Notes: generated from the letters alone by a model not told the origin. A stretch of 64,000 nt of DNA from Lentzea aerocolonigenes (GCF_000974445.1 NZ_BBOJ01000003.1:406266-470265), one strand, 5' to 3'. Positions 8,737 to 17,755 are shown, numbered from the stretch's first letter. Made by a program: numbers and translations.

Positions 8737-10311
8737 GTGCAGCAAAAGCTTTTCTCCGGCAGCGGTTTCTACATCGGACAGATGTTCCGCGAGGCCGCGT
8801 CGCGTCACGGCGCCGTGCCCGTCGTCCTGGACCGTCCCCTGGACGTGGCTCCCGAGTCCGGGCTGCAGCACACCTACCGCTCCCTCGCCGACCTGGTGGA
8901 CCGGCTGGCCGACCAGCTGTGGACCGCCGGGGTCCGGCCCGCGAGCCACGTCGCGATCCACAAGCGGGACAACGCGGACATCGCACTGCTCGGCTGTGCC
9001 GCGTCACGCATCGGCGCGATCCCCGTCCTGCTGTCCCCCGGCCTGGACGCCGCCGCGGCGAGCATCCTGCTCAGCAGGCTCGACCGGCCGTTCCTGGTCA
9101 CGGACGAGGCGACGCTGTCCGGCCTGGCCGCGCACACCGACATCGCCGCACTGACCGGCAAACGCATCGTCGTCAGCGGTGTCTTCCCCGGTGCCGTCAC
9201 TCTGGACGGCCTGGAGGTGACCGGGCGCGCCAGGCTCGTGCGGCTGCACCCCGACGAGCCCGCCATGATCACGCACAGCTCCGGCACCACCGACGTGCCC
9301 AAGCTCGCCGTGCACTGCGCCCGCGCGCTGTGGAACAGGCTGGTGCCGCAGAAAGCGATGGCGCTGCCCGTGCGCGGGGAGACCGCGGCGTTCTGCATGT
9401 CGTTCGTCCACTCGCGCTTCTACCACGCGCTCGGCACGTTCCTGTCCGGCGGAAGCCGCCTGCTGCTCCTGGTGGACCACGACCCCGCCTCCGTCGGCCC
9501 GTTGCTGGCGCGGTGGCAGCCCGGCGTCGTCGAGACGCACCCCAACACGTTCGTGCTGTGGGAAGACCTCGCGGACGCGCCAGGCGCACCGCTGCGCAAC
9601 GTCCGTTGCTTCGGCAGCACGTTCGACGCCATCCACCCGCGCACCGTGCAACGGCTGCTCGGCGCGTCACGACGACGTGGCAAGTACCTCATGCAGCTCT
9701 ACGGACAGAGCGAGACCGGGCCAGTCGCCGTGCGCCTGTTCACCGAACGCGGCGCGGCCCGCAACGGCCGGCTCGTGGGCGTCGGCATCCCCGGTTTCAC
9801 GAAGGTCAGGATCACCGACGACTCCGGCGCTCCGGTGCCGCGCGGAACGGTCGGGCACATCGAGGCGCGCACCCGCGGACGGATCATCACCTACCAGGGC
9901 GCCCAGGACCGTTACGACGCGCAGCTCAACGGCAGCTGGTGGCGCATGGGCGACATGGGCACCCGCAGCTGGTGGGGCGGCCTGAACCTGATCGACCGCG
10001 AGATCGACCGGATCGACGACGTGGACAGCAACCTCCGCATCGAGGACGTGCTGATGTCCCGCCTCGACGAACTGCGCGAGGTCGTCGTGGTCCCCGGCGC
10101 GGACGGGGTGGCGGTGCCCGTGGTCTGCACCCGCACCGGCGCACCGCTGGCCCCGGCGCGCTGGCGAAGCGCGACGGCCGACCTGCCTGTTTTGGCCACG
10201 CCGCAGCAGTGGGCGTTCGACGACCTGCCGAGGACGTCGACGTGGAAGATCAAGCGGGTGGCGCTCGCCCAGCTGATCGCCGCCGGGGACAGCGCGGTGG
10301 CTCATGGCTGA
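8737..10311 (+). CDS. Divergent adenylate-forming enzyme, candidate ATP-dependent diazotase (CreM-like)
   Basis: A 524-aa ANL-superfamily protein, clearly different from the preceding ligase. P-loop THSSGTTDVPKLAVH (around residues 182-196), YGQSETGP, the hinge-like WWRMGDMG and C-terminal RTSTWKIKR with the expected Lys. GTG start with AAGGAG at 8725-8730. CreM and CmaA6, which use ATP and nitrite to turn an aryl amine into a diazo/diazonium group, are members of this superfamily and sit beside creD/creE homologues. The CreDE-like pair and the aromatic-amine genes make the same role likely here. It could instead be a second acyl-CoA ligase or a stand-alone adenylation enzyme; sequence alone does not separate these. 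Confidence 0.6.
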   Translation: MQQKLFSGSGFYIGQMFREAASRHGAVPVVLDRPLDVAPESGLQHTYRSLADLVDRLADQLWTAGVRPASHVAIHKRDNADIALLGCAASRIGAIPVLLSPGLDAAAASILLSRLDRPFLVTDEATLSGLAAHTDIAALTGKRIVVSGVFPGAVTLDGLEVTGRARLVRLHPDEPAMITHSSGTTDVPKLAVHCARALWNRLVPQKAMALPVRGETAAFCMSFVHSRFYHALGTFLSGGSRLLLLVDHDPASVGPLLARWQPGVVETHPNTFVLWEDLADAPGAPLRNVRCFGSTFDAIHPRTVQRLLGASRRRGKYLMQLYGQSETGPVAVRLFTERGAARNGRLVGVGIPGFTKVRITDDSGAPVPRGTVGHIEARTRGRIITYQGAQDRYDAQLNGSWWRMGDMGTRSWWGGLNLIDREIDRIDDVDSNLRIEDVLMSRLDELREVVVVPGADGVAVPVVCTRTGAPLAPARWRSATADLPVLATPQQWAFDDLPRTSTWKIKRVALAQLIAAGDSAVAHG

Positions 10312-11503
10312 CGAGGCCCCGGTGATCGTGGTGGGCGCCGGACCGGTCGGGCTCTTCGCCGCACTGGCCCTGCGCGCTCACCACGTCCCCGTCGTCCTGC
10401 TCGAAGCCGACCCCGCCGAACGACACCGCACCGGCAGCCGCGCCCTCTACGTCCACGGGAAGTCGTTGGCACTGCTGGAATCCACCAGCGAAGGACTCGG
10501 AGCGGAGCTGGCGGCCCAGGGCGTGCTCTGGAACGTGCGCCGCACGTTGTTCCGCGGGAGAGAGGTGTACGCGCGGGAGTTCCCGCCGCACGACCCCGCC
10601 CGCGGCCTGCCCCCGTTCACGAGCCTGCGCCAGAGCGAGACCGAGCGGATACTGCTGAACGCCTGCGCACGAGCGGGTGTGGACGTGAGGTGGAACCACC
10701 CCGTGACCGAGGTCGTCACGCATCCCGGTGGCGTCACGGTCGCCACGGCCGACGGCGCGACCTGGTCGGGCAGCCACGTCGTCGGAGCCGACGGCGCCAG
10801 GTCGACCGTGCGCAAGTGCACCGGGACCGCGCTGGACGGCTCGGCCGCGGACGGCTTCCACGTCGTGGTCGACGTCGCCGACGAGCCGGACGTGGCTCCG
10901 AGCCTGGAACGGATCATGCACTACGAGCACCCGGCCGCGGACGGCCGCGGCGTGCTCGTAGTGCCCTACGCCAAGGGTTTCCAGGTCGACGTGCAGAGCC
11001 GCGCCGGCGACTCGGCCGACGTCTTCGCCTCACCCGAGGAAGTGCGGCGGTGGCTGCCCGGGCTGATCGGGCCGACCGCTCCCGAACGCATCACCGCGAT
11101 CTCGGTCTACCGGTTCCTGCAGCTGATCGCCGACGACTTCACCGATCCTCACCACCGGATCCTCCTCGCGGGCGAAGCCGCCCACCTGTTCCCGCCGTTC
11201 GGCGCGCGCGGCATGAACAGCGGCTTCGTCGACGCACACGCCGCGGCGGAGGCGATCGCGACCGGCCGCATGTTCCCGACGGCCAACGCCGAGACCGTCA
11301 CGGCGTTCGCCACGTCGAGGCGGGAGGCGGCGGAGGTCAACAGCGCCGCCGCCGGCGCGGCCCTGCGGCACCTGAGGCCTCCCAGCACGGCGGCCCGGTT
11401 GCGGCGCAGGGCGGCGGCCTCGCTGGCGCCGGTGGTGCCACGACTCGGCGAGTGGCTGGAACACGCCCCCTACGGACCGCGCGCGGCACTGGCGAGGCAC
11501 TGA
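10304..11503 (+). CDS. Class A FAD-dependent aromatic hydroxylase
   Basis: A 399-aa flavoprotein monooxygenase. Motifs in order: GAGPVG FAD-binding loop near residue 11, the VVGADGARSTVR DG motif near residue 155, and ILLAGEAAHLFPPFGARG near residue 290. In the last, the usual GD is GE. Relatives hydroxylate phenols and aminophenols, in some cases with decarboxylation of p-aminobenzoate. Overlaps the upstream ligase by 8 bases and the downstream ADC-lyase-like gene by one base (TGATG). The likely substrate is p-aminobenzoate or a derivative. Ring hydroxylation versus oxidative decarboxylation cannot be told from sequence. Confidence 0.8.
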   Translation: MADEAPVIVVGAGPVGLFAALALRAHHVPVVLLEADPAERHRTGSRALYVHGKSLALLESTSEGLGAELAAQGVLWNVRRTLFRGREVYAREFPPHDPARGLPPFTSLRQSETERILLNACARAGVDVRWNHPVTEVVTHPGGVTVATADGATWSGSHVVGADGARSTVRKCTGTALDGSAADGFHVVVDVADEPDVAPSLERIMHYEHPAADGRGVLVVPYAKGFQVDVQSRAGDSADVFASPEEVRRWLPGLIGPTAPERITAISVYRFLQLIADDFTDPHHRILLAGEAAHLFPPFGARGMNSGFVDAHAAAEAIATGRMFPTANAETVTAFATSRREAAEVNSAAAGAALRHLRPPSTAARLRRRAAASLAPVVPRLGEWLEHAPYGPRAALARH

Positions 11504-12246
11504 TGACGACCGAGGACACTCCCCTGCTGGTGGCCGACTCCTGGCTCGTGCTGGACGGATCGGTGCGGTCGCTGGACCGGCACGTCCGCAGGTTCACCCG
11601 ATCGTGCCTGGAGATCGGTGCCGTCACGCCCGAGCAGCTCGACGGGTTCTGGCGCGAGACGATCTCCGTCCTGCCGCGCACCGGCGCGTGGTTCCCGCGG
11701 GTGGAGCTCGCGGGCGACCCGGCGACGTTGCGGCTGCGGATCCGCCCGGCACCCCCGCGCGGCGAGCACGTGCGCGTGTGGGTGCCGGACGTGCCCGACC
11801 ACCGGCGCAGTCCCGCTCGCAAAGGACCGGATCTCCAGTCGCTCACCGCGCTGCGGGCCGAGGCGGAGAAGCACGGCGCCCAGGAGGCGTTGCTGCGCAC
11901 GGCGGACGGTGTCGTCGTCGAAGCCGCGAGCTCGTCGGTGCTGTGGTGGGAGGACGACGTCCTGTGCTCACCACCCGAGGAGATTCCGGCGCTGCCGGGA
12001 ACGACCGCCGGACTCGTGCTGGACCTGGCTGCCTCGCTCGAAGTCCGGACGGCGAGGCGCGCACGTCACGTCGACGAGCTGGCCGGCCGGGAGGTGTGGC
12101 TGCTCAACGCGCTGCACGGCATCCGACTGGTGAGCGAGCTGATCGGCTGCGACGCGGCTCCCGGCAGTGGCACGCGCTTCACGTCCTGGCGGGAGCGGGT
12201 CGAACGGCTGCGCACACCGCTGGACCCGCCCCCGAGCGGGCTATGA
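11503..12246 (+). CDS. pabC: Class IV aminotransferase-fold protein, likely 4-amino-4-deoxychorismate lyase
   Basis: A 247-aa fold-type IV PLP protein. The probable PLP Lys is in RKGPDLQSLTALR (around residues 107-119), and GVVVEAASSSVLWW matches the conserved substrate/PLP-phosphate region. It would remove pyruvate from aminodeoxychorismate to give p-aminobenzoate. It is the last gene of the pab operon, overlapping the hydroxylase stop by one base (TGATG). It runs tail-to-tail into the AhpD-like gene with a 6-base overlap. Branched-chain or D-amino-acid transaminases share the fold, but the presence of PabAB in the operon strongly favours ADC lyase. Confidence 0.8.
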   Translation: MTTEDTPLLVADSWLVLDGSVRSLDRHVRRFTRSCLEIGAVTPEQLDGFWRETISVLPRTGAWFPRVELAGDPATLRLRIRPAPPRGEHVRVWVPDVPDHRRSPARKGPDLQSLTALRAEAEKHGAQEALLRTADGVVVEAASSSVLWWEDDVLCSPPEEIPALPGTTAGLVLDLAASLEVRTARRARHVDELAGREVWLLNALHGIRLVSELIGCDAAPGSGTRFTSWRERVERLRTPLDPPPSGL

Positions 12247-12717
12247 CTGGGAGTTCGGGGGCACCATGCGGGTGCTGATCGCGATGCGGTTGTAGGCGTT
12301 GATGACGGTGCAGACCCAGATCAGCGCGGCCACGCCCTCGTCGCCGAACTCGGTGGCGGCGGCCCGGTACACCTCGTCCGGCACCCGGCCGTCGTGCACC
12401 AGGGTGATCGCCTCGGCCAGCGCGAGCGCGGACTTCTCCCGCGCGTCGAACAGCGTGGACGTCTTCCAGGCGAACAGCGCGTCGAGCCGTTGCGGCGCCT
12501 CGCCACCGGTCCTCGCGTCACGGGCGTGGAGGTCTATGCAGAACTCGCACCCGTTGATCTGGGAGACGCGCAGGCGCAGCAGTTCGAGCAGGGGGTCGGG
12601 CAGTCCGGCGCGAGCCGCGTTGCCCGCGGCCGCGAGGTGCAGCGCCCGCATCCCTGCGGACACGTCCGGGGTGACCGACTTCAGGTTGACCCGCGGCTCA
12701 CTCGTGATGGTCGACAT
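12241..12717 (-). CDS. AhpD/carboxymuconolactone-decarboxylase-family protein
   Basis: A 158-aa alkylhydroperoxidase-like protein with the redox motif CEFC followed by an upstream-type His (CEFCIDLHARD, near residue 56), the typical AhpD core. Such proteins act as peroxide-reducing disulfide enzymes, though many are uncharacterised. Here it lies between a putative diazo-product operon and a DNA-repair-like gene on the same strand, so a protective or redox role is possible. The ribosome site is weak (GAGG just before the ATG). Confidence 0.8.
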   Translation of the reverse strand: MSTITSEPRVNLKSVTPDVSAGMRALHLAAAGNAARAGLPDPLLELLRLRVSQINGCEFCIDLHARDARTGGEAPQRLDALFAWKTSTLFDAREKSALALAEAITLVHDGRVPDEVYRAAATEFGDEGVAALIWVCTVINAYNRIAISTRMVPPNSQS

Positions 12718-12738
12718 GCCTCAACTCTAGCGGAGTTT

Positions 12739-13911
12739 TCACGCTTTTCCTTGCCGCACAAGAGAATTCTTCGTTGTTTCCACTGTGGACACAGCGCTCC
12801 GAGTGCTGCCCAGAAGGAACGTCAGCAGCTCGCGTCCTTCCGCCTCCAGCGCCTCCTGGTCCACCGCGGACATGTCGGTGAACGGTTCGACGACGAGCGT
12901 GTGGCCGTCCTTGTTCTTGTCCAGCCGCCAGATTCCGTGCAGCAGTCCGTCGATCAGCAGGTTCCCGCGCAGCACACCGCCCCGAGCGGTCATGAGCAGG
13001 CCGTGTTCGCGTGACCACTCCGCGAACGACCGGCCCTCCGGGATGATCCGGTCCCGTTCAGCGTGGGAGAGGAAGACGTTGTCGAACTCGGGCAGGAACC
13101 TCGGCGGCGCCGGGACGTCCGGATCCGGCAGCTCGACCTCCGGCACGTCGAACAGCTCTTTCCCGCTCTCGTCCAGGTACGTGCGCAGCCGCGGCCGCAT
13201 CCGGTCGAAGATCTCGCTCAGCCTGGTCAACCCGCACCACGCCTGCACGTCGGCCGCGCTCGCCGGCCCGAAGGCAGCCAGGTACCGCAGGATCATCCGT
13301 TCCACCGACGGCGCCGGATCGAGCGGCCGGCCGAGCCACGTCCGCGCGGCCGCGTGGGTGGTGCGACCGGTGCCGCCCCACGTGCCGCGCGGCGGGATCT
13401 GCACCAGCGGCGCCAGGTTGCGCACCGCGTAGGCGAGGGTGTCGGGTTTGTGGTCCGGCCAGCGCTCGTGCAACGCCTTGCCGAGCTCGCTCGGTGTGCG
13501 CGGCCGTTCGTCGAGCAGTGCGAGGCCGTGCTCGACCACGGCGTCCAGGTCGAGGCCCTGGACGACCTTCTTGTGGCTGGAGTTCTGGTAGAGGTCCCGG
13601 TCGAGCACCGGCTGCACCAGCGGGCGCAGCGTCAGGCAGTCCCGCGCGGTCACGAGGTGGATCGTCGACCTCATCAGCGCGGTGCGCACCAGCTCGCGTT
13701 CGGTGACCATTGTGGACAGTGGTTCCGGCCGGTACGACTCCAGCCGCGACCACAGCGCGACGTACGGCCCGACGGGGATCTGCGCGTGCAGGCCCACCAG
13801 GTGCTCGACCACGTCCCGTTCGGGCAGATCTCGTCTGTCCAGCAGGTGCTGCCGCGACAGCAGGGCCCGGTTGAGAACGCGGGTGCTCAGCCGCGTCGGT
13901 GCCGCGTTCAT
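12739..13911 (-). CDS. AlkZ-like (HTH_42) DNA glycosylase / winged-helix DNA-binding protein
   Basis: A 390-aa protein of the winged-helix family that includes AlkZ and YcaQ, glycosylases that excise bulky alkylated bases or unhook crosslinks. The family's early catalytic region is GLHAQIPVGPYVALWSRL (residues 40-57). Most relatives have Q-x-Q or Q-x-D; here it is H42-A43-Q44. The MRSTIHLV segment and the C-terminal domain with VLRGNLLIDG are also typical. ATG start with AAGGA about 8 bases upstream. AlkZ-type genes occur in clusters for DNA-damaging natural products as self-resistance. Its place beside a possible diazo/diazonium pathway suggests the same, but housekeeping homologues are common. 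Confidence 0.75.
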   Translation of the reverse strand: MNAAPTRLSTRVLNRALLSRQHLLDRRDLPERDVVEHLVGLHAQIPVGPYVALWSRLESYRPEPLSTMVTERELVRTALMRSTIHLVTARDCLTLRPLVQPVLDRDLYQNSSHKKVVQGLDLDAVVEHGLALLDERPRTPSELGKALHERWPDHKPDTLAYAVRNLAPLVQIPPRGTWGGTGRTTHAAARTWLGRPLDPAPSVERMILRYLAAFGPASAADVQAWCGLTRLSEIFDRMRPRLRTYLDESGKELFDVPEVELPDPDVPAPPRFLPEFDNVFLSHAERDRIIPEGRSFAEWSREHGLLMTARGGVLRGNLLIDGLLHGIWRLDKNKDGHTLVVEPFTDMSAVDQEALEAEGRELLTFLLGSTRSAVSTVETTKNSLVRQGKA

Positions 13912-14015
13912 GCCGTCGATCCTTCCACAGGATTTCCGCGAATCCGCTCGACGGCGGCGGCGCCACCACTATCCTCCGGCGGCGGTGCGCGAGGATCGGA
14001 GGAGCCATCGGCGGA

Positions 14016-16742
14016 GTGAGCGTGCGGGTGCTGGGGCCGCTCGAGGTCTGGCGGGACGGCCGCGCGGTGAGCCTGGGCGGCGTCAAGCAGCGCAGCCTGC
14101 TCGCGCACCTCGCGCTGCACGCGAACACCGGCGTCTCGCTCGACGGGCTGGTCGAGGCGCTCTGGCCGGTGTCCCGGCCGCGGTCGGTGGTGTCGAACGT
14201 CCGCACGTACGTCTGGCAGCTGCGACAACTGCTCGACGAACGCCTGCGCACCCACGGCACGTGCTACGTGCTGGCCGTGACGCCGCAGGAGCTCGACGCG
14301 TTGCTGTTCGACGAGGTCGTCGCCGACGCGCGCCGCAGGCCTGATGCCGCGCTGGAGTTGTTGCGGCAGGCCGAATCCCTCTGGCGCGGACGGCCGTTGG
14401 AAGACCTGCCCGACCACGACGCGTGGGCGCCCGCGATCGCCCGGCTCGAGGAGGCCCGGCTGGCCGCGACGGAGCAACGGCTCGCGTTGCAGGTGGCACA
14501 GGGCGAGGGTGCCGCCGCGATCCCGCAGCTGCGCGCGTTGCTGGCGGAGCACCCGTACCGGGAGAGCGTGTGCGGGCAGCTCGTGGTCGCGTTGCAGCAG
14601 GAGAACAGGCGAGCCGAGGCGCTGCAGGTGTACGCGGACATGCGCGAACGGCTGGCCGGCGAGCTCGGCCTGGAGCCGGGACCGGCGTTGCGGGAAGCCC
14701 AGCTCGCGGTGCTGCGGGACGAGCCGGCGGGCGCGCCGATCCGCCAGCTGCCACCGTCGGTGTCCGATTTCTGCGGACGTGCGCAGGAGGTCGAGACGCT
14801 GATGGCGGCGTTGCGGCGCGGCTCGGTGTCCGCGCCGGTCGCGGGCGTGACCGGCGCTCCCGGTGTCGGCAAGTCGACGCTCGCGATCCGGGTGGCGCAC
14901 CAGGTCGGTGACCACTTCCCGGACGGTCAGCTGTACGTCGACCTCGGCGGAACGTCCGAGCACCCGCGCGACGCGAGCGACGTGCTCACGGAACTGTTGC
15001 ACGCCTTCGGGATCACCGGCGCCGGCCTGCCCTCGCAGCTCACGGCCCGTGCCGCGCTCTACCGCTCCCGCCTGGCCGGGCGGCGGGTGCTGGTGGTGCT
15101 CGACGACGCCGCCTCGGTGAGCCAGGTCGTGCCGCTGCTGCCTGCCGACTCCGGCTGCGCGGTCCTGGTGACGAGCAGGCGCAGGCTGTCCGAGCTGCCC
15201 GGCGCGGTCCAGGTGGAGCTGCACCCGTTCGAGGCCGGGGAGGCCGTCGAGCTGCTCGCCGGCATCGCGGGTGAGGACAGAGTCAACGCCCAGCCGGACG
15301 AGGCCGCGGCGATCGCCCTGGCCTGCGGGCACCTCCCGCTCGCGATCCGGGTGGCGGGTGCGCGGCTGGCCGGCCGCAGCGGGTGGTCGATGCAGGTCCT
15401 GCGGGAACGGCTGGTGGACGAGTCGACGCGGTTGCGCGAGCTGAGCTCCGGCGAGCTGGCGGTGCGGGCGAGCTTCGACCTGAGCGTCCGGCAGTTGACC
15501 GCGCAGGAGTTCGCCGCGTTCGTGCGGCTGTCGTTGCTGGGACCGCACGACTTCCCCGGCTGGGTGGTCGAGACGTTGCTCGACGAGCCTGGCAGCGATC
15601 ACCTCCTCGACGGGCTGGCCGACGCCAACCTGCTCGAGTCCTGCGGCGCCGACGGCATCGGTCAGCCGCGGTACCGGCTGCACGACCTGTTGCGCTGCCA
15701 CGCGCTGGAGCTCGCCGGCTCGTTGCCCGACGCGCTCGAACGGACGTTGCGCGCGTGGCTGTGGCTGGCGGTCACGGCGGCGAACCGGTTGCCGGTCACG
15801 TTCGGCACGACGATCGCCGCGGTCGACCCGGTGCGCGCGCCGGAACACCTGCTGGCCGACCCGGTCGCGTGGTTCGAGGCGGAACGGCGGACGTTGTGCG
15901 GGGCGGTCGACGTCGCGGCGGCCGCGGGGCTCGACGAGCTGGCGTGGCAGCTCGCGGCGGCCTGCGTGCCGTTCTTCGACCTGCACAGCCACTACGAGGA
16001 CTGGGCCCGCACGCACACGCGGGCGTTGCAGTGCGTTCGCGCGGCGGGCAACCGGGCGGGAGAGGCGGCGTTGCTGCGCGGCCTCGCCCAGGTGCACATC
16101 TACCGCAACGAGTTCTCCGACGCCGAACGGGGGATGCTTGCGGCACAAGAACTCTACCGCTCGGTCGGAGACGAGCGCGGCGAGGGCACCGCGGTCGCGG
16201 GCCTGGGCGTGATCCACCGGCTGCGGGCGGAGTACGAGCGCTCGATGGACTGCTACGTCGAGGCGTTGCGACTCCTGGAGTCCGCGGGCGACCTGCACTC
16301 CGTCGCGCACGTGCGGGCGTCGATCGGTGCCGTTTTCGGCGCACTCGGCTCACCGGAGGAAGCGCGGAGCTGGCTCACCGACGCCCGGCAGCTCGCCGCC
16401 GATCTCGGTGACGCGCACCGGGAAGCGCTCGTGCTGGTCCGGCTCTCGGCGCTGTACCGCAGCACCGGCGAGCACGAGGAGGAGCTGGTCAGCGCCCGCC
16501 GGGCCGTCGCGATCCTGATGGACCTCACCGACGAGCGGTGCACGGCGTTCGCCCAGGTCGAGCTGGCCGAGGCGCTGCTGTCGAACGGCCATCCGCAAGC
16601 GGCGCACGACCTGGTGCAGCAGGCGTTGGAGACGTACCGCCGCACGGGCAACAGGGAAGGCGAACCCGCCGCGCTGCGCACGTTGGCGCGCGCGGCGGGG
16701 TCGCTCGATCAGTTGCTGTTGCCGGGCTTCCAGCCGAGGTAG
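14016..16742 (+). CDS. AfsR/SARP-type regulator with NB-ARC ATPase and TPR-like tail
   Basis: About 908 aa. Residues 1-95 are an OmpR-like winged helix (VRVLGPLEVWRDG start), residues ~95-245 the bacterial transcriptional activation domain typical of SARPs, then an NB-ARC ATPase with Walker A GAPGVGKST and Walker B VLVVLDDA. The C-terminal third is helical TPR-like repeats. Start chosen as the GTG at 14016, where the family N-terminus begins; GGAGG lies 12 bases upstream, and the open frame before it has no protein character. Divergent from the AlkZ-like gene. AfsR-like proteins activate antibiotic clusters, so this is a plausible pathway-specific or pleiotropic activator of the left-hand cluster. 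Confidence 0.9.
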   Translation: MSVRVLGPLEVWRDGRAVSLGGVKQRSLLAHLALHANTGVSLDGLVEALWPVSRPRSVVSNVRTYVWQLRQLLDERLRTHGTCYVLAVTPQELDALLFDEVVADARRRPDAALELLRQAESLWRGRPLEDLPDHDAWAPAIARLEEARLAATEQRLALQVAQGEGAAAIPQLRALLAEHPYRESVCGQLVVALQQENRRAEALQVYADMRERLAGELGLEPGPALREAQLAVLRDEPAGAPIRQLPPSVSDFCGRAQEVETLMAALRRGSVSAPVAGVTGAPGVGKSTLAIRVAHQVGDHFPDGQLYVDLGGTSEHPRDASDVLTELLHAFGITGAGLPSQLTARAALYRSRLAGRRVLVVLDDAASVSQVVPLLPADSGCAVLVTSRRRLSELPGAVQVELHPFEAGEAVELLAGIAGEDRVNAQPDEAAAIALACGHLPLAIRVAGARLAGRSGWSMQVLRERLVDESTRLRELSSGELAVRASFDLSVRQLTAQEFAAFVRLSLLGPHDFPGWVVETLLDEPGSDHLLDGLADANLLESCGADGIGQPRYRLHDLLRCHALELAGSLPDALERTLRAWLWLAVTAANRLPVTFGTTIAAVDPVRAPEHLLADPVAWFEAERRTLCGAVDVAAAAGLDELAWQLAAACVPFFDLHSHYEDWARTHTRALQCVRAAGNRAGEAALLRGLAQVHIYRNEFSDAERGMLAAQELYRSVGDERGEGTAVAGLGVIHRLRAEYERSMDCYVEALRLLESAGDLHSVAHVRASIGAVFGALGSPEEARSWLTDARQLAADLGDAHREALVLVRLSALYRSTGEHEEELVSARRAVAILMDLTDERCTAFAQVELAEALLSNGHPQAAHDLVQQALETYRRTGNREGEPAALRTLARAAGSLDQLLLPGFQPR

Positions 16743-17227
16743 TTGCGGAAGTAGCTCACCGAGCTGCCGTGCCCGATCTTGCCGCCGACGCTGGTCGACC
16801 AGAAGCCGCCGTTGCCGTCGGCGATGCCCACGTGCCCGTACTGGCTGGTGTTCCAGAAGACGAACGCACCCTTGGGCGGCGTGCCGGTGGTGTGCCGGGC
16901 GCCGTCCGAGGACCTCCAGTGCGCGATGGCCGACGCGTGGTGCGTGCTGCGGCTCCACGCGAGGCGCACGGCCCGCTCGCAGTACCCCTCGTACGCGGTG
17001 CTGCCGCGGCGGTCGGACATCCACTTGATCGCGCCGGCCGCGGTCTGCTGGATGCCGATCTCGCTGTCGACCGACGGCGCGGTGGCGGTGTCCTCCAGCC
17101 ACGGAGCCGCGACCTCGACGCCGGTGACGTAGGCGTCCCCGGCGGTGGCGCCCGCCTGCCCGGCGGTGCTGATGAGAGCCGCGCCCAGCAGGCCGACGAC
17201 CGCGGCCGTCACTTTGGTGAACCGCAT
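16709..17227 (-). CDS. Secreted NlpC/P60- or CHAP-like cysteine peptidase/amidase
   Basis: About 172 aa with a clear Sec signal peptide (basic start, hydrophobic VVGLLGAALISTAG, then Ala-rich cleavage region). The mature part has a Cys in GYCERAVRLAW and a His in YGHVGIAD, in the order expected of a papain-like cell-wall hydrolase, with GAFVFW before the His. The second ATG (17227) has AAAAGGGG about 6 bases upstream; an ATG at 17233 sits too close to it. It overlaps the 3' end of the AfsR-like gene by 34 bases, tail to tail. Substrate unknown. Confidence 0.65.
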   Translation of the reverse strand: MRFTKVTAAVVGLLGAALISTAGQAGATAGDAYVTGVEVAAPWLEDTATAPSVDSEIGIQQTAAGAIKWMSDRRGSTAYEGYCERAVRLAWSRSTHHASAIAHWRSSDGARHTTGTPPKGAFVFWNTSQYGHVGIADGNGGFWSTSVGGKIGHGSSVSYFRNYLGWKPGNSN

Positions 17228-17314
17228 GAACATCCCCTTTTCACATGACTGCTGTGTTGCTCACGCAGCCTGTAGGGGCGTCATCCACGGCCGATACACG
17301 GTCAATACATGGCG

Positions 17315-17614
17315 TCAGTGCTCGTCGTAGTGCTCCTCGTGGACGGCGTGGCGGTGGCCGTCGTGCACGTAGTCGACGTGGTCGCCGTGCGGGACCGACA
17401 CGTGCCCGCACCCCTCGCCGTGCGCGTGCCCGTGATCGGAGTGCGGGCGGTGGTCGTCGCCCGGCTCGCACTCGTCGAAGTGCCCGTCGTGGGCCCGGTG
17501 CAGGTGACCGTCGTGCACGTAGTCGACGTGGTCACCGTGCGGGACCGAGACGTGGCCGCACCCCTCGCCGTGCGCGTGGCCGTGATCGGAGTGTTCCAGG
17601 TGTGCCGTGGTCAT
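17315..17614 (-). CDS. His-rich tandem-repeat metal-binding protein
   Basis: A 99-aa protein with 27 His and 3 Cys. Two identical 30-residue blocks (residues 8-37 and 58-87) begin HSDHGHAHGEGCGH and end DYVHDGH, separated by a short His/Asp spacer. It has no signal peptide or membrane segment, so it is probably cytosolic. The composition indicates binding of zinc, nickel or copper for storage or buffering. It is divergent from the metallophore-like operon; a Zur-like operator lies between them, 142 bases from this start. Function is inferred from composition and context. Confidence 0.75.
   Translation of the reverse strand: MTTAHLEHSDHGHAHGEGCGHVSVPHGDHVDYVHDGHLHRAHDGHFDECEPGDDHRPHSDHGHAHGEGCGHVSVPHGDHVDYVHDGHRHAVHEEHYDEH
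17354..17593 (-). repeat. Two 90-bp direct repeats inside the His-rich gene
   Basis: Copies at 17354-17443 and 17504-17593, period 150 bp, differ at only about five bases and encode identical protein blocks. Such close identity points to a recent duplication or to gene conversion. Confidence 0.85.
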
Positions 17615-17755
17615 GAGCCTGCCTTTCGCCTGTCACTCGGACGACCTGAGCGGTCACCGAACGCAGCAAAGTATTAGGCCATGCGCATGAACGGCGCACG
17701 CCGAACGCTCACCCGATCGACCCCCTCAACGGGGAGGCGGTGGATCTTCGCAATC

